Shown here: positions 53,169 to 60,940 of the stretch, piece after piece
How the letters are laid out: every line of letters begins with the position of its first letter
Position numbering within the stretch: position 1 is the stretch's first letter
Assembly: GCA_963696495.1 (NCBI GenBank)
Contig: CAVOKJ010000005.1
Location: 1 to 64,000, forward strand
Source: Bog-756 sp963696495
GTDB lineage: Bacteria; Actinomycetota; Acidimicrobiia; Acidimicrobiales; RAAP-2
DNA length: 64,000 nucleotides
Reading direction: 5' to 3'
Notes under the pieces: model-generated
Databases searched by the model: none
The model's input: only the letters and a program-made list of their open reading frames with translations
What the model was told of the DNA's origin: nothing
Made by a program: the position numbers and the translations under genes

Positions 53169-54559
53169 GCACCACCCTCGACCAGACGACCTCCACGCCG
53201 TCGGACGATCCCGAGGAGCTGGTGGCCATCGCCGACCGGGTGGCCGGCTGGGCCCGCACCGGCGAGGAGGTCGAGGTCTACGTGGCCCGGGGGGACGAGA
53301 CCGAGATCCGCGCCTACGCCGGCGAGGTCGAATCGCTCACGTCGGCCACCTCGGCCGGCATCGGCATCCGGGTGGTGGTCGACCACCGGCTCGGGTTCGC
53401 CTGGGCCGGTTCCCTCGATCCGTCGGTCCTCGAGGAGACCCTGGCCGAGGCCCGTGACAACGCCGAGTTCGCCACCGCCGACGAGCACGTGCAGCTGGCG
53501 GTGCCCGACGGGGTGGCCGCGGTCCCGGTCGACCTGTGGGACGAGGGCCTGGCCTCGGTGCCGACCACGCGCAAGGTGGAGCTGGCCCTGGCGCTCGAGG
53601 CCCAGGCCCGTGGGGCCGACCCCCGCATCCGCCAGGTGGACCACGCCGACTATGGAGACGGCTCGGTGGAGATGGCCCTGGTGTCGACCACCGGGATCCG
53701 GGCGGCGAGCAGGAAGACCTCGGGGTTCATCTCGGTGGGGGTGATCGCCGGCGAGGGCGAGGCCAGCCAGACCGGCGGTGGCTTCAGCGTCGGCCGCGGC
53801 TTCGAGGGCCTCGACCCGTCCAAGGCGACCGACGATGCCGTGCTCCGGGCGGTCCGGCTGCTCGGGGCGACCAAGGGCCCCTCGGGTCGTCAGACGGTCG
53901 TGTTCGATCGGCGCATCGCCACGACGCTGTTGTCCGTCGTGTCGTCGGCCCTGTCGGGGGAGGCGGTGGCCAAGGGCCGGTCGTTCTTCGCCGGCCGCAT
54001 CGGGGAGCTGGTGGGCGACGCCTCGCTGACGCTGGTCGACGATCCGACCGACCCCAGGGCCTACGGTGCGGCGGCCTACGACGCCGAGGGCCTGGCCTGC
54101 CGGCGGAACGTCCTCATCGACTCGGGCGTGCTGCGCGCCTTCCTCTACGACACGGTATCCGCCTCGCGTGCCGGCGTGACCTCCACCGGCTCGGCCGTCC
54201 GGGGTGGATTCTCCGGCACGCCCGGTCCGGGCTGTCGGGCGCTCACGCTGGCCCCCGGCCCGGAGGGCTTCGGTGAGGACGACGTGCTCGCCGCCGTGGG
54301 CGAAGGCCTGTTCGTGCAGTCGATGACCGGTGTCCACTCGGGGGTCAACCCGATCAGCGGGGACTTCTCCGTCGGGGCCGAGGGACTGATGATCCGCGGG
54401 GGGAAGCTGGCCGAGCCGGTGCGGGAGATCACCGTGGCCTCCACCCTCCAGCGGATGCTGCAGTCGCTGGTGGCCGTCGGGGCCGACGTCGAATGGCTGC
54501 CCGGCATCGCCGCCGGTCAGACCCTGGCCGTGGGGGACATGCAGGTCAGCGGTATCTGA
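53165..54559 (+). CDS. tldE: TldE/PmbA-like subunit
   Basis: A 464-residue partner of TldD. It lacks HExxxH, as expected for TldE, and has VEVYVARGDETEIRAYAGEVESLTSATSAGIGIRV, VVFDRRIATTLLSVVSSALSGEAVAKGRSFF, VGDASLTLVDDPTDP and SGVNPISGDFSVGAEGLMIRGGK. TldE completes the catalytic cleft around the TldD metal. GTG 53165 overlaps the tldD stop by four bases. It ends 88 bases before the convergent pilO. Confidence 0.92.
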   Translation: MSTTLDQTTSTPSDDPEELVAIADRVAGWARTGEEVEVYVARGDETEIRAYAGEVESLTSATSAGIGIRVVVDHRLGFAWAGSLDPSVLEETLAEARDNAEFATADEHVQLAVPDGVAAVPVDLWDEGLASVPTTRKVELALALEAQARGADPRIRQVDHADYGDGSVEMALVSTTGIRAASRKTSGFISVGVIAGEGEASQTGGGFSVGRGFEGLDPSKATDDAVLRAVRLLGATKGPSGRQTVVFDRRIATTLLSVVSSALSGEAVAKGRSFFAGRIGELVGDASLTLVDDPTDPRAYGAAAYDAEGLACRRNVLIDSGVLRAFLYDTVSASRAGVTSTGSAVRGGFSGTPGPGCRALTLAPGPEGFGEDDVLAAVGEGLFVQSMTGVHSGVNPISGDFSVGAEGLMIRGGKLAEPVREITVASTLQRMLQSLVAVGADVEWLPGIAAGQTLAVGDMQVSGI

Positions 54560-54647
54560 TCTCGGCGGGACCGGTTCTGGGTGCCGCGGCTCAGCCGTCG
54601 GCTGGCACCGGGCACCGCGCCCGATCGGTATCCCGTGGTCGCGGTGT

Positions 54648-55451
54648 CTACTTGACGGCGGCGGTGGCCTTGGTGCAGGTGTCGAGGGCGTTGGGGGTCG
54701 AGGTGTAGTAGATCGACCCGGTGATGGCCAGGCTGTACGGCCCGGCGGATGCGGCGGTCGGCTTTCCGCCCACCCACAAGGGGCTGGCGCCGGCGGCCGC
54801 CGAGGGCGCCGCCGATCCCGACGATGCCGAGGATCCCGACGCGCTGGCCGCACTGGTCGATGCGTTGGTCCCGAACGCCAGGACGAAGTTCTGGATCACG
54901 AACAGCCGGGGGAAGCTGTCCAGTCCGTTGACGAACGACGTCATCTGGCCGTAGTTGCCCGTCACCGCCAGGGTGGTGGGCACCGGGACGACGCCGGAGG
55001 TGCCGGTGGCCCCGGCCGTGCCGCCCGTGCCGGTCGTGGTGGCCGGCGCTGCGGTGGTCGGGGTGGTTCCGGTGGCGGTGCCGGCGGCGGGCGTGAATCC
55101 GCTGAACTGGGTGAGGGTGACACCCGAACTGGCGGTGAGGGCGTTGAACTGGCTCTCGAACGAGGACTCCTCGGCGTCGACATCGGTCGGGCTCTGGACG
55201 CTCGGGATCTGGGTGGCGATCTTTTGCAGATCGGCGCAGCTGCTCGAGAGCTTCTGCTGTTCGGTCTTGAGGGAGGCGAGCTTGGCCTGCAATCCGGTCG
55301 CCTGGGTCTGCAGGTTCGTCTCCTGGGTCTGGAGGCTCGAGAGCTTGGCGTTCTGGGGGGAGACCAGCACCGCCCAGATGAGCAGGGCCACGACCAGGGC
55401 TCCCGCAGCGATCAACAGCGGGATGCGGTACTCCTTGACAGTGTCACTCAT
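54648..55451 (-). CDS. pilO: PilO-like type IV pilus inner-membrane protein
   Basis: A 267-residue bitopic protein. A short cytoplasmic tail and one helix (about 10-30, IPLLIAAGALVVALLIWAVL) are followed by a coiled coil (KLSSLQTQETNLQTQATGLQAKLASLKTEQQKL), then a ferredoxin-like part with GNYGQMTSFVNGLDSFPRLFVIQNFVLAFG, the PilO hallmark. Thr/Ala/Gly-rich insertions (about 120-150) and a Ser/Ala stretch (about 200-225) interrupt the domain. It would bind the PilN part of the upstream fusion. ATG 55451 overlaps the stop of the PilM-PilN gene by four bases. Confidence 0.82.
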   Translation of the reverse strand: MSDTVKEYRIPLLIAAGALVVALLIWAVLVSPQNAKLSSLQTQETNLQTQATGLQAKLASLKTEQQKLSSSCADLQKIATQIPSVQSPTDVDAEESSFESQFNALTASSGVTLTQFSGFTPAAGTATGTTPTTAAPATTTGTGGTAGATGTSGVVPVPTTLAVTGNYGQMTSFVNGLDSFPRLFVIQNFVLAFGTNASTSAASASGSSASSGSAAPSAAAGASPLWVGGKPTAASAGPYSLAITGSIYYTSTPNALDTCTKATAAVK

Positions 55452-57187
55452 TTGAGGCTCGCATTCTTGTCGAGGCTGGCATTGGGTGTTATCGAGATGT
55501 TGAACGGGAACGAGATCGTGGTGTCCGTGTTGACCTTCGTTGCACCCTGCACCGGGTTGGCGAAGTACTGGGATCCGGCGACGGCGTCGATCCAGGCTTC
55601 AGAGATCGAGAGGCTGGGACCGGGACCGGTCACGTTCAGCTGGACGGTTCCGATCGCCGCGGAGGTGGTGGGCGTGGCCGCCGTGGCGGAGTTTGCCGCT
55701 GCCGCCGGCGTGGCCGTCGTCGCCGCGGAACTGGCCGCACCCGGGGTGGAAGCGGTCTGGGTGGCCCCGGCGAAGGTCTCCACCTCTGCGTTGGCGGGTG
55801 TGATCGATATCAGATTGCCCAACACGAGAGGCCAGTCGATCGCCGAGTTGAGCACGGAGGCGCGGCGGGTCACGCCGGCCGTGTAGGCGTCATTGGCCGC
55901 CACCACCAGGTCGAACTTGGGGACCTGGGCATTGAGGGCGGTGATGTTGGCCTGGAGGGAGGTGACGTCGTTCTGGGTCTGGTGGACCCGGTAGAATTTC
56001 CATCCTCCGAAGCCGAGGAGCAGGATGAGCACGGCGGCGGCGGCCATGATGGTCCGCTCCTGAATTCGCTTCATCCGGATGCGCCCGGCCACCTCGGGGG
56101 GCAGGAGGTTGAACTTCTTGACCGCCTTGTCCGGTTCGGGAAGGGCGAGACCGATGGGGGTGGCCAGGACCGGGCTCACCTGGCGGGCCTGTTCCGCACT
56201 GAGGTCGAGCTTCGACGTGTCCACCCGGGCCAGGGGGCTGACGGTCACGACCGGCAGACGGATCTGGCTCTCGAGCATGGGGATGAACCCGTAGAGGTCG
56301 GAGCCCCCACCGGTGACCAGCACGCGGGAGACCGGGAGCCGGCCCGGCAGCGAGGCGAAGTACTGGATCGAGTTCCGGATCTCACCGACCAGCTCGTTGA
56401 TGCTGGCCTGGCTGGCCCGCTCGGCGGTCTGCAGCTGCACCACCTGCTCACCGATCCGCCGCTTGACGGCCTCGGCGTCGGAGACCGGGATGTCGAGGGC
56501 GGCCGAAACGGCGGCGGTGGCGGCGTTGCCACCCGAGCCGATGGTGCGGACGAACTGGGGCCGTCCCTGTTGGTGCACGACGACCACGGTCAGGCCGGCA
56601 CCGATGGAGACGATGGCCTCGGGCTGCTCGGAGGTGTCCTGTCCGCCGATGGCCCGGACGAGGGCTGACGAGATCAGGTCCACCCCCTCGACGGTGAGGC
56701 CGGCCTTCTCCACGACGTTGATCACGCCGTTGACCAGATCGACATGGGCCGCCGCCACCAGCACCCGCCGCATCTTGTCCCCGTCGGGGGAGGTGTAGTC
56801 GGCCAGGACCTGCGAGGACAGGATGGTCTGTTCGGGTGGGAACGGGATCACTTCCTCGGACTGGAAGCGCACGGCGCTGTCCACCTCGTTGTCGGGGACG
56901 AAGGGGAGGTCGATCTCGCGGGTGATCGCCCGGAGCCCGGCGATGCCGACGATCACCGACGAGCTGGAGAACTGCCCGTTCTTCCAGAGCTTGGTGATCG
57001 CCTCGGACACCGCCGAGCTGTCGCGGATCTCACCGTCGACCAGCGATCCGGGCGGGAGGCCGACCTGTCCATAGGTGTGGAGCACCGGCGTGGAGTGGCT
57101 GATGTCCAGCTCGGCGGCGCGCACGGCGCTGGTGCCGATGTCGAGCCCGACCACGAACTTCGAGCGAACGTTCAGGTTCAATTCCAT
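55448..57187 (-). CDS. PilM-PilN fusion protein of type IV pilus
   Basis: A 579-residue fusion. Residues about 1-345 are PilM, an actin-like ATP-binding protein: FVVGLDIGTSAVRAAEL (phosphate 1), AIVSIGAGLTVVVVHQQGRPQFVRTIGSGG (phosphate 2) and RVLVTGGGSDLYGF (adenosine). After KKFNLLPPEV, the PilN N-terminal motif that normally inserts into PilM, come a basic stretch, one membrane helix (about 378-398) and the PilN periplasmic part (LQANITALNAQVPKFD, VLNSAIDWPLVLGNLISITP) with an Ala/Thr-rich insertion. Joining the two fixes an interaction otherwise made between separate proteins. ATG 57187 has GGAGGG eight bases upstream. Confidence 0.87.
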   Translation of the reverse strand: MELNLNVRSKFVVGLDIGTSAVRAAELDISHSTPVLHTYGQVGLPPGSLVDGEIRDSSAVSEAITKLWKNGQFSSSSVIVGIAGLRAITREIDLPFVPDNEVDSAVRFQSEEVIPFPPEQTILSSQVLADYTSPDGDKMRRVLVAAAHVDLVNGVINVVEKAGLTVEGVDLISSALVRAIGGQDTSEQPEAIVSIGAGLTVVVVHQQGRPQFVRTIGSGGNAATAAVSAALDIPVSDAEAVKRRIGEQVVQLQTAERASQASINELVGEIRNSIQYFASLPGRLPVSRVLVTGGGSDLYGFIPMLESQIRLPVVTVSPLARVDTSKLDLSAEQARQVSPVLATPIGLALPEPDKAVKKFNLLPPEVAGRIRMKRIQERTIMAAAAVLILLLGFGGWKFYRVHQTQNDVTSLQANITALNAQVPKFDLVVAANDAYTAGVTRRASVLNSAIDWPLVLGNLISITPANAEVETFAGATQTASTPGAASSAATTATPAAAANSATAATPTTSAAIGTVQLNVTGPGPSLSISEAWIDAVAGSQYFANPVQGATKVNTDTTISFPFNISITPNASLDKNASLK

Positions 57188-57598
57188 GACCACACCCCTC
57201 CGCCGTTGCTCTCACCGGTGGACGAAGGCGCCGACGAGGTCGGGGCCTTCCTTCGAGTTGAGTCCGCAGTCCGAGCGCCGGGAGTGTGGCCACGTCCCTT
57301 CGTCACGATGCTCAAAGCAACTCTCCGTCCCTAGGTGATCGCCATGAGCGATCAACGTTCCTTCCGAGTCGGTCGTGAGACCGCACCGGACCGTACGCAG
57401 ATCTATCGGACGGATCTCTCGCCACCTTGAGGCGCTCTGCGCGCATCCTGAGGATGGCCGGCGCGACGGCGTACCGGACTGCATCGACCGGGGAAGAGCC
57501 AGGTCAGGCCGGATGGGGCCGACGAAGCGACTCCGGACGGAACGGAGCCGGACGAGTCCGGGGGTCAGAGTGACGGGGGACTCAGGAAGGAGCCGGGT
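57188..57598. other. Leader region between pilT and pilM, 411 bases
   Basis: No convincing gene. It separates two pilus genes on the same strand, so a separate promoter for the PilM-PilN gene probably lies here. It contains a perfect inverted repeat at 57336-57354. I see no riboswitch that I can name. Confidence 0.5.
57336..57354. promoter_or_regulatory. Perfect 7-bp inverted repeat in pilM leader
   Basis: TGATCGC and GCGATCA flank the five bases CATGA. It could be an operator or an RNA hairpin about 150 bases upstream of the pilM start. The sequence does not match an operator that I know. Confidence 0.35.
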
Positions 57599-58723
57599 TC
57601 AGGAGAGATTGGCGGTGGCGAACTGACCGGTGCCCAGGATGCCCCGACGCTCGAGCATGACCTTCAGGTCATGGGGGTTGCTGGCCGTGAGCATGGCCTC
57701 GCTCAGCGAGATGGTGCCGTCGGCGATGAGATTCACGAGGGACTGGTCGAAGGTCAACATCCCGTAGTACTCGCCGTCGGCGATGATGGCGTCGATGTCG
57801 CCGGTCAGGAGCGGGTCGAGGATCGCCTGCTGGATGCGCCCGTTGACCACCAGCAGTTCGAGGGCGGGAACCCGGCCCTTGCCGTCGGCGGTGGGGATGA
57901 GGCGCTGGCAGATGATGCCCTTCAGCGATCCGGCCAGGCTCACCCGGATCTGTGACTGCTGGAACGGGGGGAAGAAGTCCACGATCCGGTTGATGGTCTC
58001 GGTCGCATTGATCGTGTGGAGCGTCGACATGACCAGGTGGCCGGTCTCGGCGGCGGTGAGGGCGGCCGAGACCGTCTCGGTGTCCCGCATCTCGCCGACC
58101 AGGATCACGTCGGGGTCCTGGCGGAGCACGACGCGCATGGCCGAGCCGAACGAGTCGGTGTCGAAGCCGACCTCGCGCTGGTCGATGGCGGCGAGGTCGT
58201 CCTGGTGCAGGTATTCGACCGGGTCCTCGATGGTGACCACGTGACACGACCGGGTGTGATTGATGTGGTCCACCATGGCGGCGAGCGTGGTCGTCTTGCC
58301 CGACCCTGTCGGTCCGGTGACCAGGACCAGGCCACGCATCTCGTCGGCCAGGCGGGTCACCACCTCGGGCAGGCCGAGCTCGGCCACCGTCGCCGCGTTG
58401 GGACGGACGCGCCGCATGGCCAGGGCCACCGACCCCCGCTGGAAGTAGGCGTTGACCCGGAACCGCCCGATGTCGTGCAGGCTGTAGGCGAAGTCGGCTT
58501 CGTGCTTGTCGTGGAACACGCCGAGGACGGACTCGGGCATGATCGACTCGGCGATCTCGAGCGTCTCCTCGGAGGTGAACGAGGGCTCGTCATCGAGCGT
58601 CCGCAGGGCCCCGGCGATCCGCATGCGCGGCGGCGCACCGGCCTTGATGTGCAGGTCGGAGCCGTCGAGGTCGGCAAGCATCATCAGGATTCGATCCAGG
58701 TCACCCCTGTCCATGAGGAACAT
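57599..58723 (-). CDS. pilT: Type IV pilus retraction ATPase PilT
   Basis: A 374-residue hexameric ATPase that depolymerises the pilus and drives twitching. GSDLHIKAGAPPRMRI opens the PAS-like N-terminal domain. The core has Walker A GPTGSGKTTT, the Asp box VVTIEDPVEYLH, Walker B VILVGEMRDTETVSAAL and the His box GHLVMSTLHT. Near the end, YGMLTFDQSLVNLI matches the AIRNLIRE-type retraction region only loosely, which is worth noting. ATG 58723 is used; ATG 58714 is possible, and neither has a good ribosome site. It heads the gene set with the PilM-PilN fusion and pilO. Confidence 0.93.
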   Translation of the reverse strand: MFLMDRGDLDRILMMLADLDGSDLHIKAGAPPRMRIAGALRTLDDEPSFTSEETLEIAESIMPESVLGVFHDKHEADFAYSLHDIGRFRVNAYFQRGSVALAMRRVRPNAATVAELGLPEVVTRLADEMRGLVLVTGPTGSGKTTTLAAMVDHINHTRSCHVVTIEDPVEYLHQDDLAAIDQREVGFDTDSFGSAMRVVLRQDPDVILVGEMRDTETVSAALTAAETGHLVMSTLHTINATETINRIVDFFPPFQQSQIRVSLAGSLKGIICQRLIPTADGKGRVPALELLVVNGRIQQAILDPLLTGDIDAIIADGEYYGMLTFDQSLVNLIADGTISLSEAMLTASNPHDLKVMLERRGILGTGQFATANLS

Positions 58724-58840
58724 TGTACGAGGGGCCCCCGCGTTTTAGCGACGGGTATTTTCACCTAGGGCGTCGAACGGCTCGGGCGTCGGGCGTCGAG
58801 CGCCTCGGTGGCCACGACCCGATCGCCGGGCCCAGTCGTC

Positions 58841-59260
58841 CTACGCCGGCGTCTTGTCCGCCTTCGGGGCCTTCCCGTTCCCGCCGTCGCCGGACGATTT
58901 CGACGATGTCGACGAGTCGGCGGTCGACGAGGCCGGGGCCGTCGCCGGCGCCGTGGACTTCCCGTCGGCACCCGAGGACGAGCCGCCGGAGTCGGAACCC
59001 GGCTTGCCAGAGTCCGGGCCCGTCCCCTCTGTGCCGCCCGACGGCGTGGTCCCGGCGTCGGCACCGGACTGCTTCGCCGTGCCCGAGCGGCTGTCCGTCT
59101 TGTAGAAGCCGCTCCCCTTGAAGACGATCCCCACGTTGCCGAACACCTTCCGGACGGGCGAGTCACAGGTGGGGCAGGCCGTGAGGGCGTCGTCATGGAA
59201 GGACTGCACGACGTCGAAGTTCCGGTCGCAGCTGTCGCAGTGATATTCGTAGGTGGGCAA
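58841..59260 (-). CDS. FmdB-type zinc-ribbon protein with long acidic/Ser-rich tail
   Basis: A 139-residue protein. The N-terminal PTYEYHCDSCDRNFDVVQSF, with CxxC, and ACPTCDSPVRKVFGNVGIVFKGSGFYKTD form the FmdB/CxxC_CXXC_SSSS zinc ribbon. The remaining 80 residues are Ser/Gly/Ala/Asp-rich and end in a lysine-containing KAPKADKTPA. The start is TTG 59260, preceded by GAGGAAG at good distance; no ATG or GTG fits the motif. Members are often called regulatory proteins, but their function is unsettled. Confidence 0.85.
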   Translation of the reverse strand: MPTYEYHCDSCDRNFDVVQSFHDDALTACPTCDSPVRKVFGNVGIVFKGSGFYKTDSRSGTAKQSGADAGTTPSGGTEGTGPDSGKPGSDSGGSSSGADGKSTAPATAPASSTADSSTSSKSSGDGGNGKAPKADKTPA

Positions 59261-59363
59261 GCGGGCTCTTCCTCTCGGTCCGTGACTGCCTCGGGTTGGC
59301 AGTCTACTTGAGAGAGTGCCAATACCGTCCTGATGCCCCTGGGTCCCGTAGACTCTCGTCCGT

Positions 59364-59849
59364 ATGAGCGATCGAAGCCTGAGCCACCTCGACCCCTTCA
59401 GCGGAACTCGGATGGTGGACGTCTCCCCCAAGGAGGCGACCCATCGGCGGGCGCTGGCCCGGTGCCAGGTGGCGATGAAGCCCGAGACCACGGCCAAAGT
59501 GGCCAACAACGCCATCACCAAGGGCGACGTGCTGGCGGCAGCCCGGGTGGCCGGGATCCAGGCGGCCAAGCGGACCGCGGACCTCGTGCCCATGTGCCAT
59601 CCGCTGCTGGTCGGAGCGGTGCACGTCGATTTCACCATCGGGGACGACTACGTCGAGGTGGAGGCGAAGGTCGAGGCGATCGACCGGACCGGGGTGGAGA
59701 TGGAGGCGATGACCGCCTGTGCCATCGCCGCACTGACCGTCTACGACATGTGCAAGACGACCGATCGGACCATGAGCATCGGGCAGCTGATGCTGTGGGA
59801 GAAGACCGGTGGCACCTCCGGTATCTGGAAGCGGGACCCTCTGGCCTGA
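59364..59849 (+). CDS. moaC: Cyclic pyranopterin monophosphate synthase MoaC
   Basis: Molybdenum-cofactor enzyme of 161 residues that forms cyclic pyranopterin from the MoaA product. MVDVSPKEATHRRALA, LVPMCHPL, GVEMEAMTA and YDMCKTTDRTM are the family motifs, with the catalytic Lys and Asp in KTTDR. ATG 59364 is set by homology. It diverges from the FmdB-type gene over 103 bases. No other moa gene is in the window. Confidence 0.96.
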   Translation: MSDRSLSHLDPFSGTRMVDVSPKEATHRRALARCQVAMKPETTAKVANNAITKGDVLAAARVAGIQAAKRTADLVPMCHPLLVGAVHVDFTIGDDYVEVEAKVEAIDRTGVEMEAMTACAIAALTVYDMCKTTDRTMSIGQLMLWEKTGGTSGIWKRDPLA

Positions 59850-59880
59850 CCGGGCCTGGACCCAGGTGACTGGGCCGGAC

Positions 59881-60273
59881 CTAGTGCGAGGTGAGCCACC
59901 GTCCCCATCGGTGCCGCTTTCCCACCCATCGATGCCGCTTCTTCGCCTTCGATGAGGTGAAGAAGTCGGGCGACAGCGGTCCGGGCGGGGGAGGCGGTGG
60001 AAGCGGCGCCTCGGGTACGGGGCGGGGGCCCACGGCGGTGCCGGAACTGACCACGGGCCGAGGTGCGGGCCGGGCGGCTGGCAGGGGCGCCGGTGGTCCG
60101 TCGTCGGACCCGAGCGACAGGATGTCGTTGACCATCTGGGCAGAAGCGAGGTAGTCGCCTCGCACCGCGCTCGTCGATGCGTTGGCCCCGGCCGACGACG
60201 TCGGTGGCGGTGGTGGCGGCGGAGCAAGCAGACGAGCCGAGCTCTCGATGGGCTGGGTCGGCTCCATGGTCAT
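59881..60273 (-). CDS. Small Pro-rich protein of unknown function
   Basis: A reading frame of about 130 residues. It has two polyproline runs (APPPPPPPTSS, LPPPPPPGPLSP) around a short helix-like segment (RGDYLASAQMVNDILSLG), and a very basic end in which RHRW occurs twice (KKRHRWVGKRHRWGRW). The start may be ATG 60273 or 60267; the frame is open to 60309. I do not recognise a family. Polyproline plus a basic tail suggests a membrane- or nucleic-acid-associated protein, but it could be a non-coding frame. Confidence 0.45.
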   Translation of the reverse strand: MTMEPTQPIESSARLLAPPPPPPPTSSAGANASTSAVRGDYLASAQMVNDILSLGSDDGPPAPLPAARPAPRPVVSSGTAVGPRPVPEAPLPPPPPPGPLSPDFFTSSKAKKRHRWVGKRHRWGRWLTSH

Positions 60274-60443
60274 GACGCGCAGCGGGCCCGGCGACCGGAC
60301 AGCGAGCACGGGCGAACCGAGGCAGGCATCAACAGAGTTTCGTGCGCAGACACGTCAACATCGTACCGGCACACCCGCGACTTTCGAAAGGGGTCGCGAG
60401 CGGATTCCTAGGGGATCGCGGGGTGCTGATCGCGGCCGAGCGC

Positions 60444-60509
60444 GATCAGCTGCGGACGGCGGAGCGATCAGCTGCGGACGGCGGAGCGATCAGCTGCGGA
60501 CGGCGGAGC
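60444..60509. repeat. Three perfect tandem 22-bp repeats
   Basis: Three identical 22-base units, each beginning GATCAGCTGCGG and ending GGCGGAGC, at 60444-60465, 60466-60487 and 60488-60509. The last unit contains the stop codon of the small gene that ends at 60490, so the repeat begins within its 3' end. Each unit contains CAGCTG, and the unit length is not a multiple of three. Confidence 0.97.
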
Positions 60510-60789
60510 GCAGGTCGCGCAACGACAGCTCCGAGGTGGCCTCGCCACCGCACTGAGAGCAGTGCTCGACGTGGCGCCAACTCCGGAGCAGCCGGGTCCC
60601 CTCAGGATTCAACAGCACCACGAACGACTCGGAGAGCGGATCGATCTCGACCCCGTAGCAGGGCTGCCACTCGGTCGACGCCGGACCCGAATGGAGATTG
60701 CCACCCTTGACCAGTCGACGGAACCGCGAGTGCTCCATGTCGATGATCCAGGTGCTGTGGCAGGACTCGATGACTATTTCATCCACCAC
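60490..60789 (-). CDS. Conserved hypothetical protein, 99 residues
   Basis: It starts at GTG 60789 or the next GTG at 60786. The protein reads as a compact domain: ESCHSTWIIDMEHSRFRRLVKG, then WQPCYGVEIDPLSESFVVLLNPEGTRLLRSWRH and CSQCGG. Similar patterns (a His-Ser-Thr-Trp start and an EGTRLLR strand) occur in other actinobacterial proteins of unknown function that I recall. The C-terminus is coded by the start of the 22-bp repeat array, so its last residues vary with repeat position. Composition is less GC-rich than its neighbours. No function can be assigned. Confidence 0.6.
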   Translation of the reverse strand: MVDEIVIESCHSTWIIDMEHSRFRRLVKGGNLHSGPASTEWQPCYGVEIDPLSESFVVLLNPEGTRLLRSWRHVEHCSQCGGEATSELSLRDLRSAVRS

Positions 60790-60940
60790 TCCAGTATCCC
60801 ATGAATTGACGAGATCAAAACGGCTATTTGATGTCGGTTGAGTGACAGTTGCTCACTGCCAGTGGTGGCTCCGCGGCGCTCGGTAGCGCCTACAACGCAG
60901 TGGATCGAGGTGGTCGACGATGTTTTTCGTGGCCGGAGGC

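Noticed and set aside
51768..54559. TldD/TldE as part of a ribosomal-peptide (RiPP) cluster
   Set aside because: No precursor peptide, modifying enzyme or exporter gene lies beside them. The pair is common as a stand-alone unit.
57212..57626. Small frames in the pilT-pilM gap
   Set aside because: Both strands have short open frames of biased composition, without start sites or recognisable patterns.
60444..60509. CRISPR array or origin iterons
   Set aside because: The 22-bp units abut directly without spacers, and no replication or Cas gene is near.
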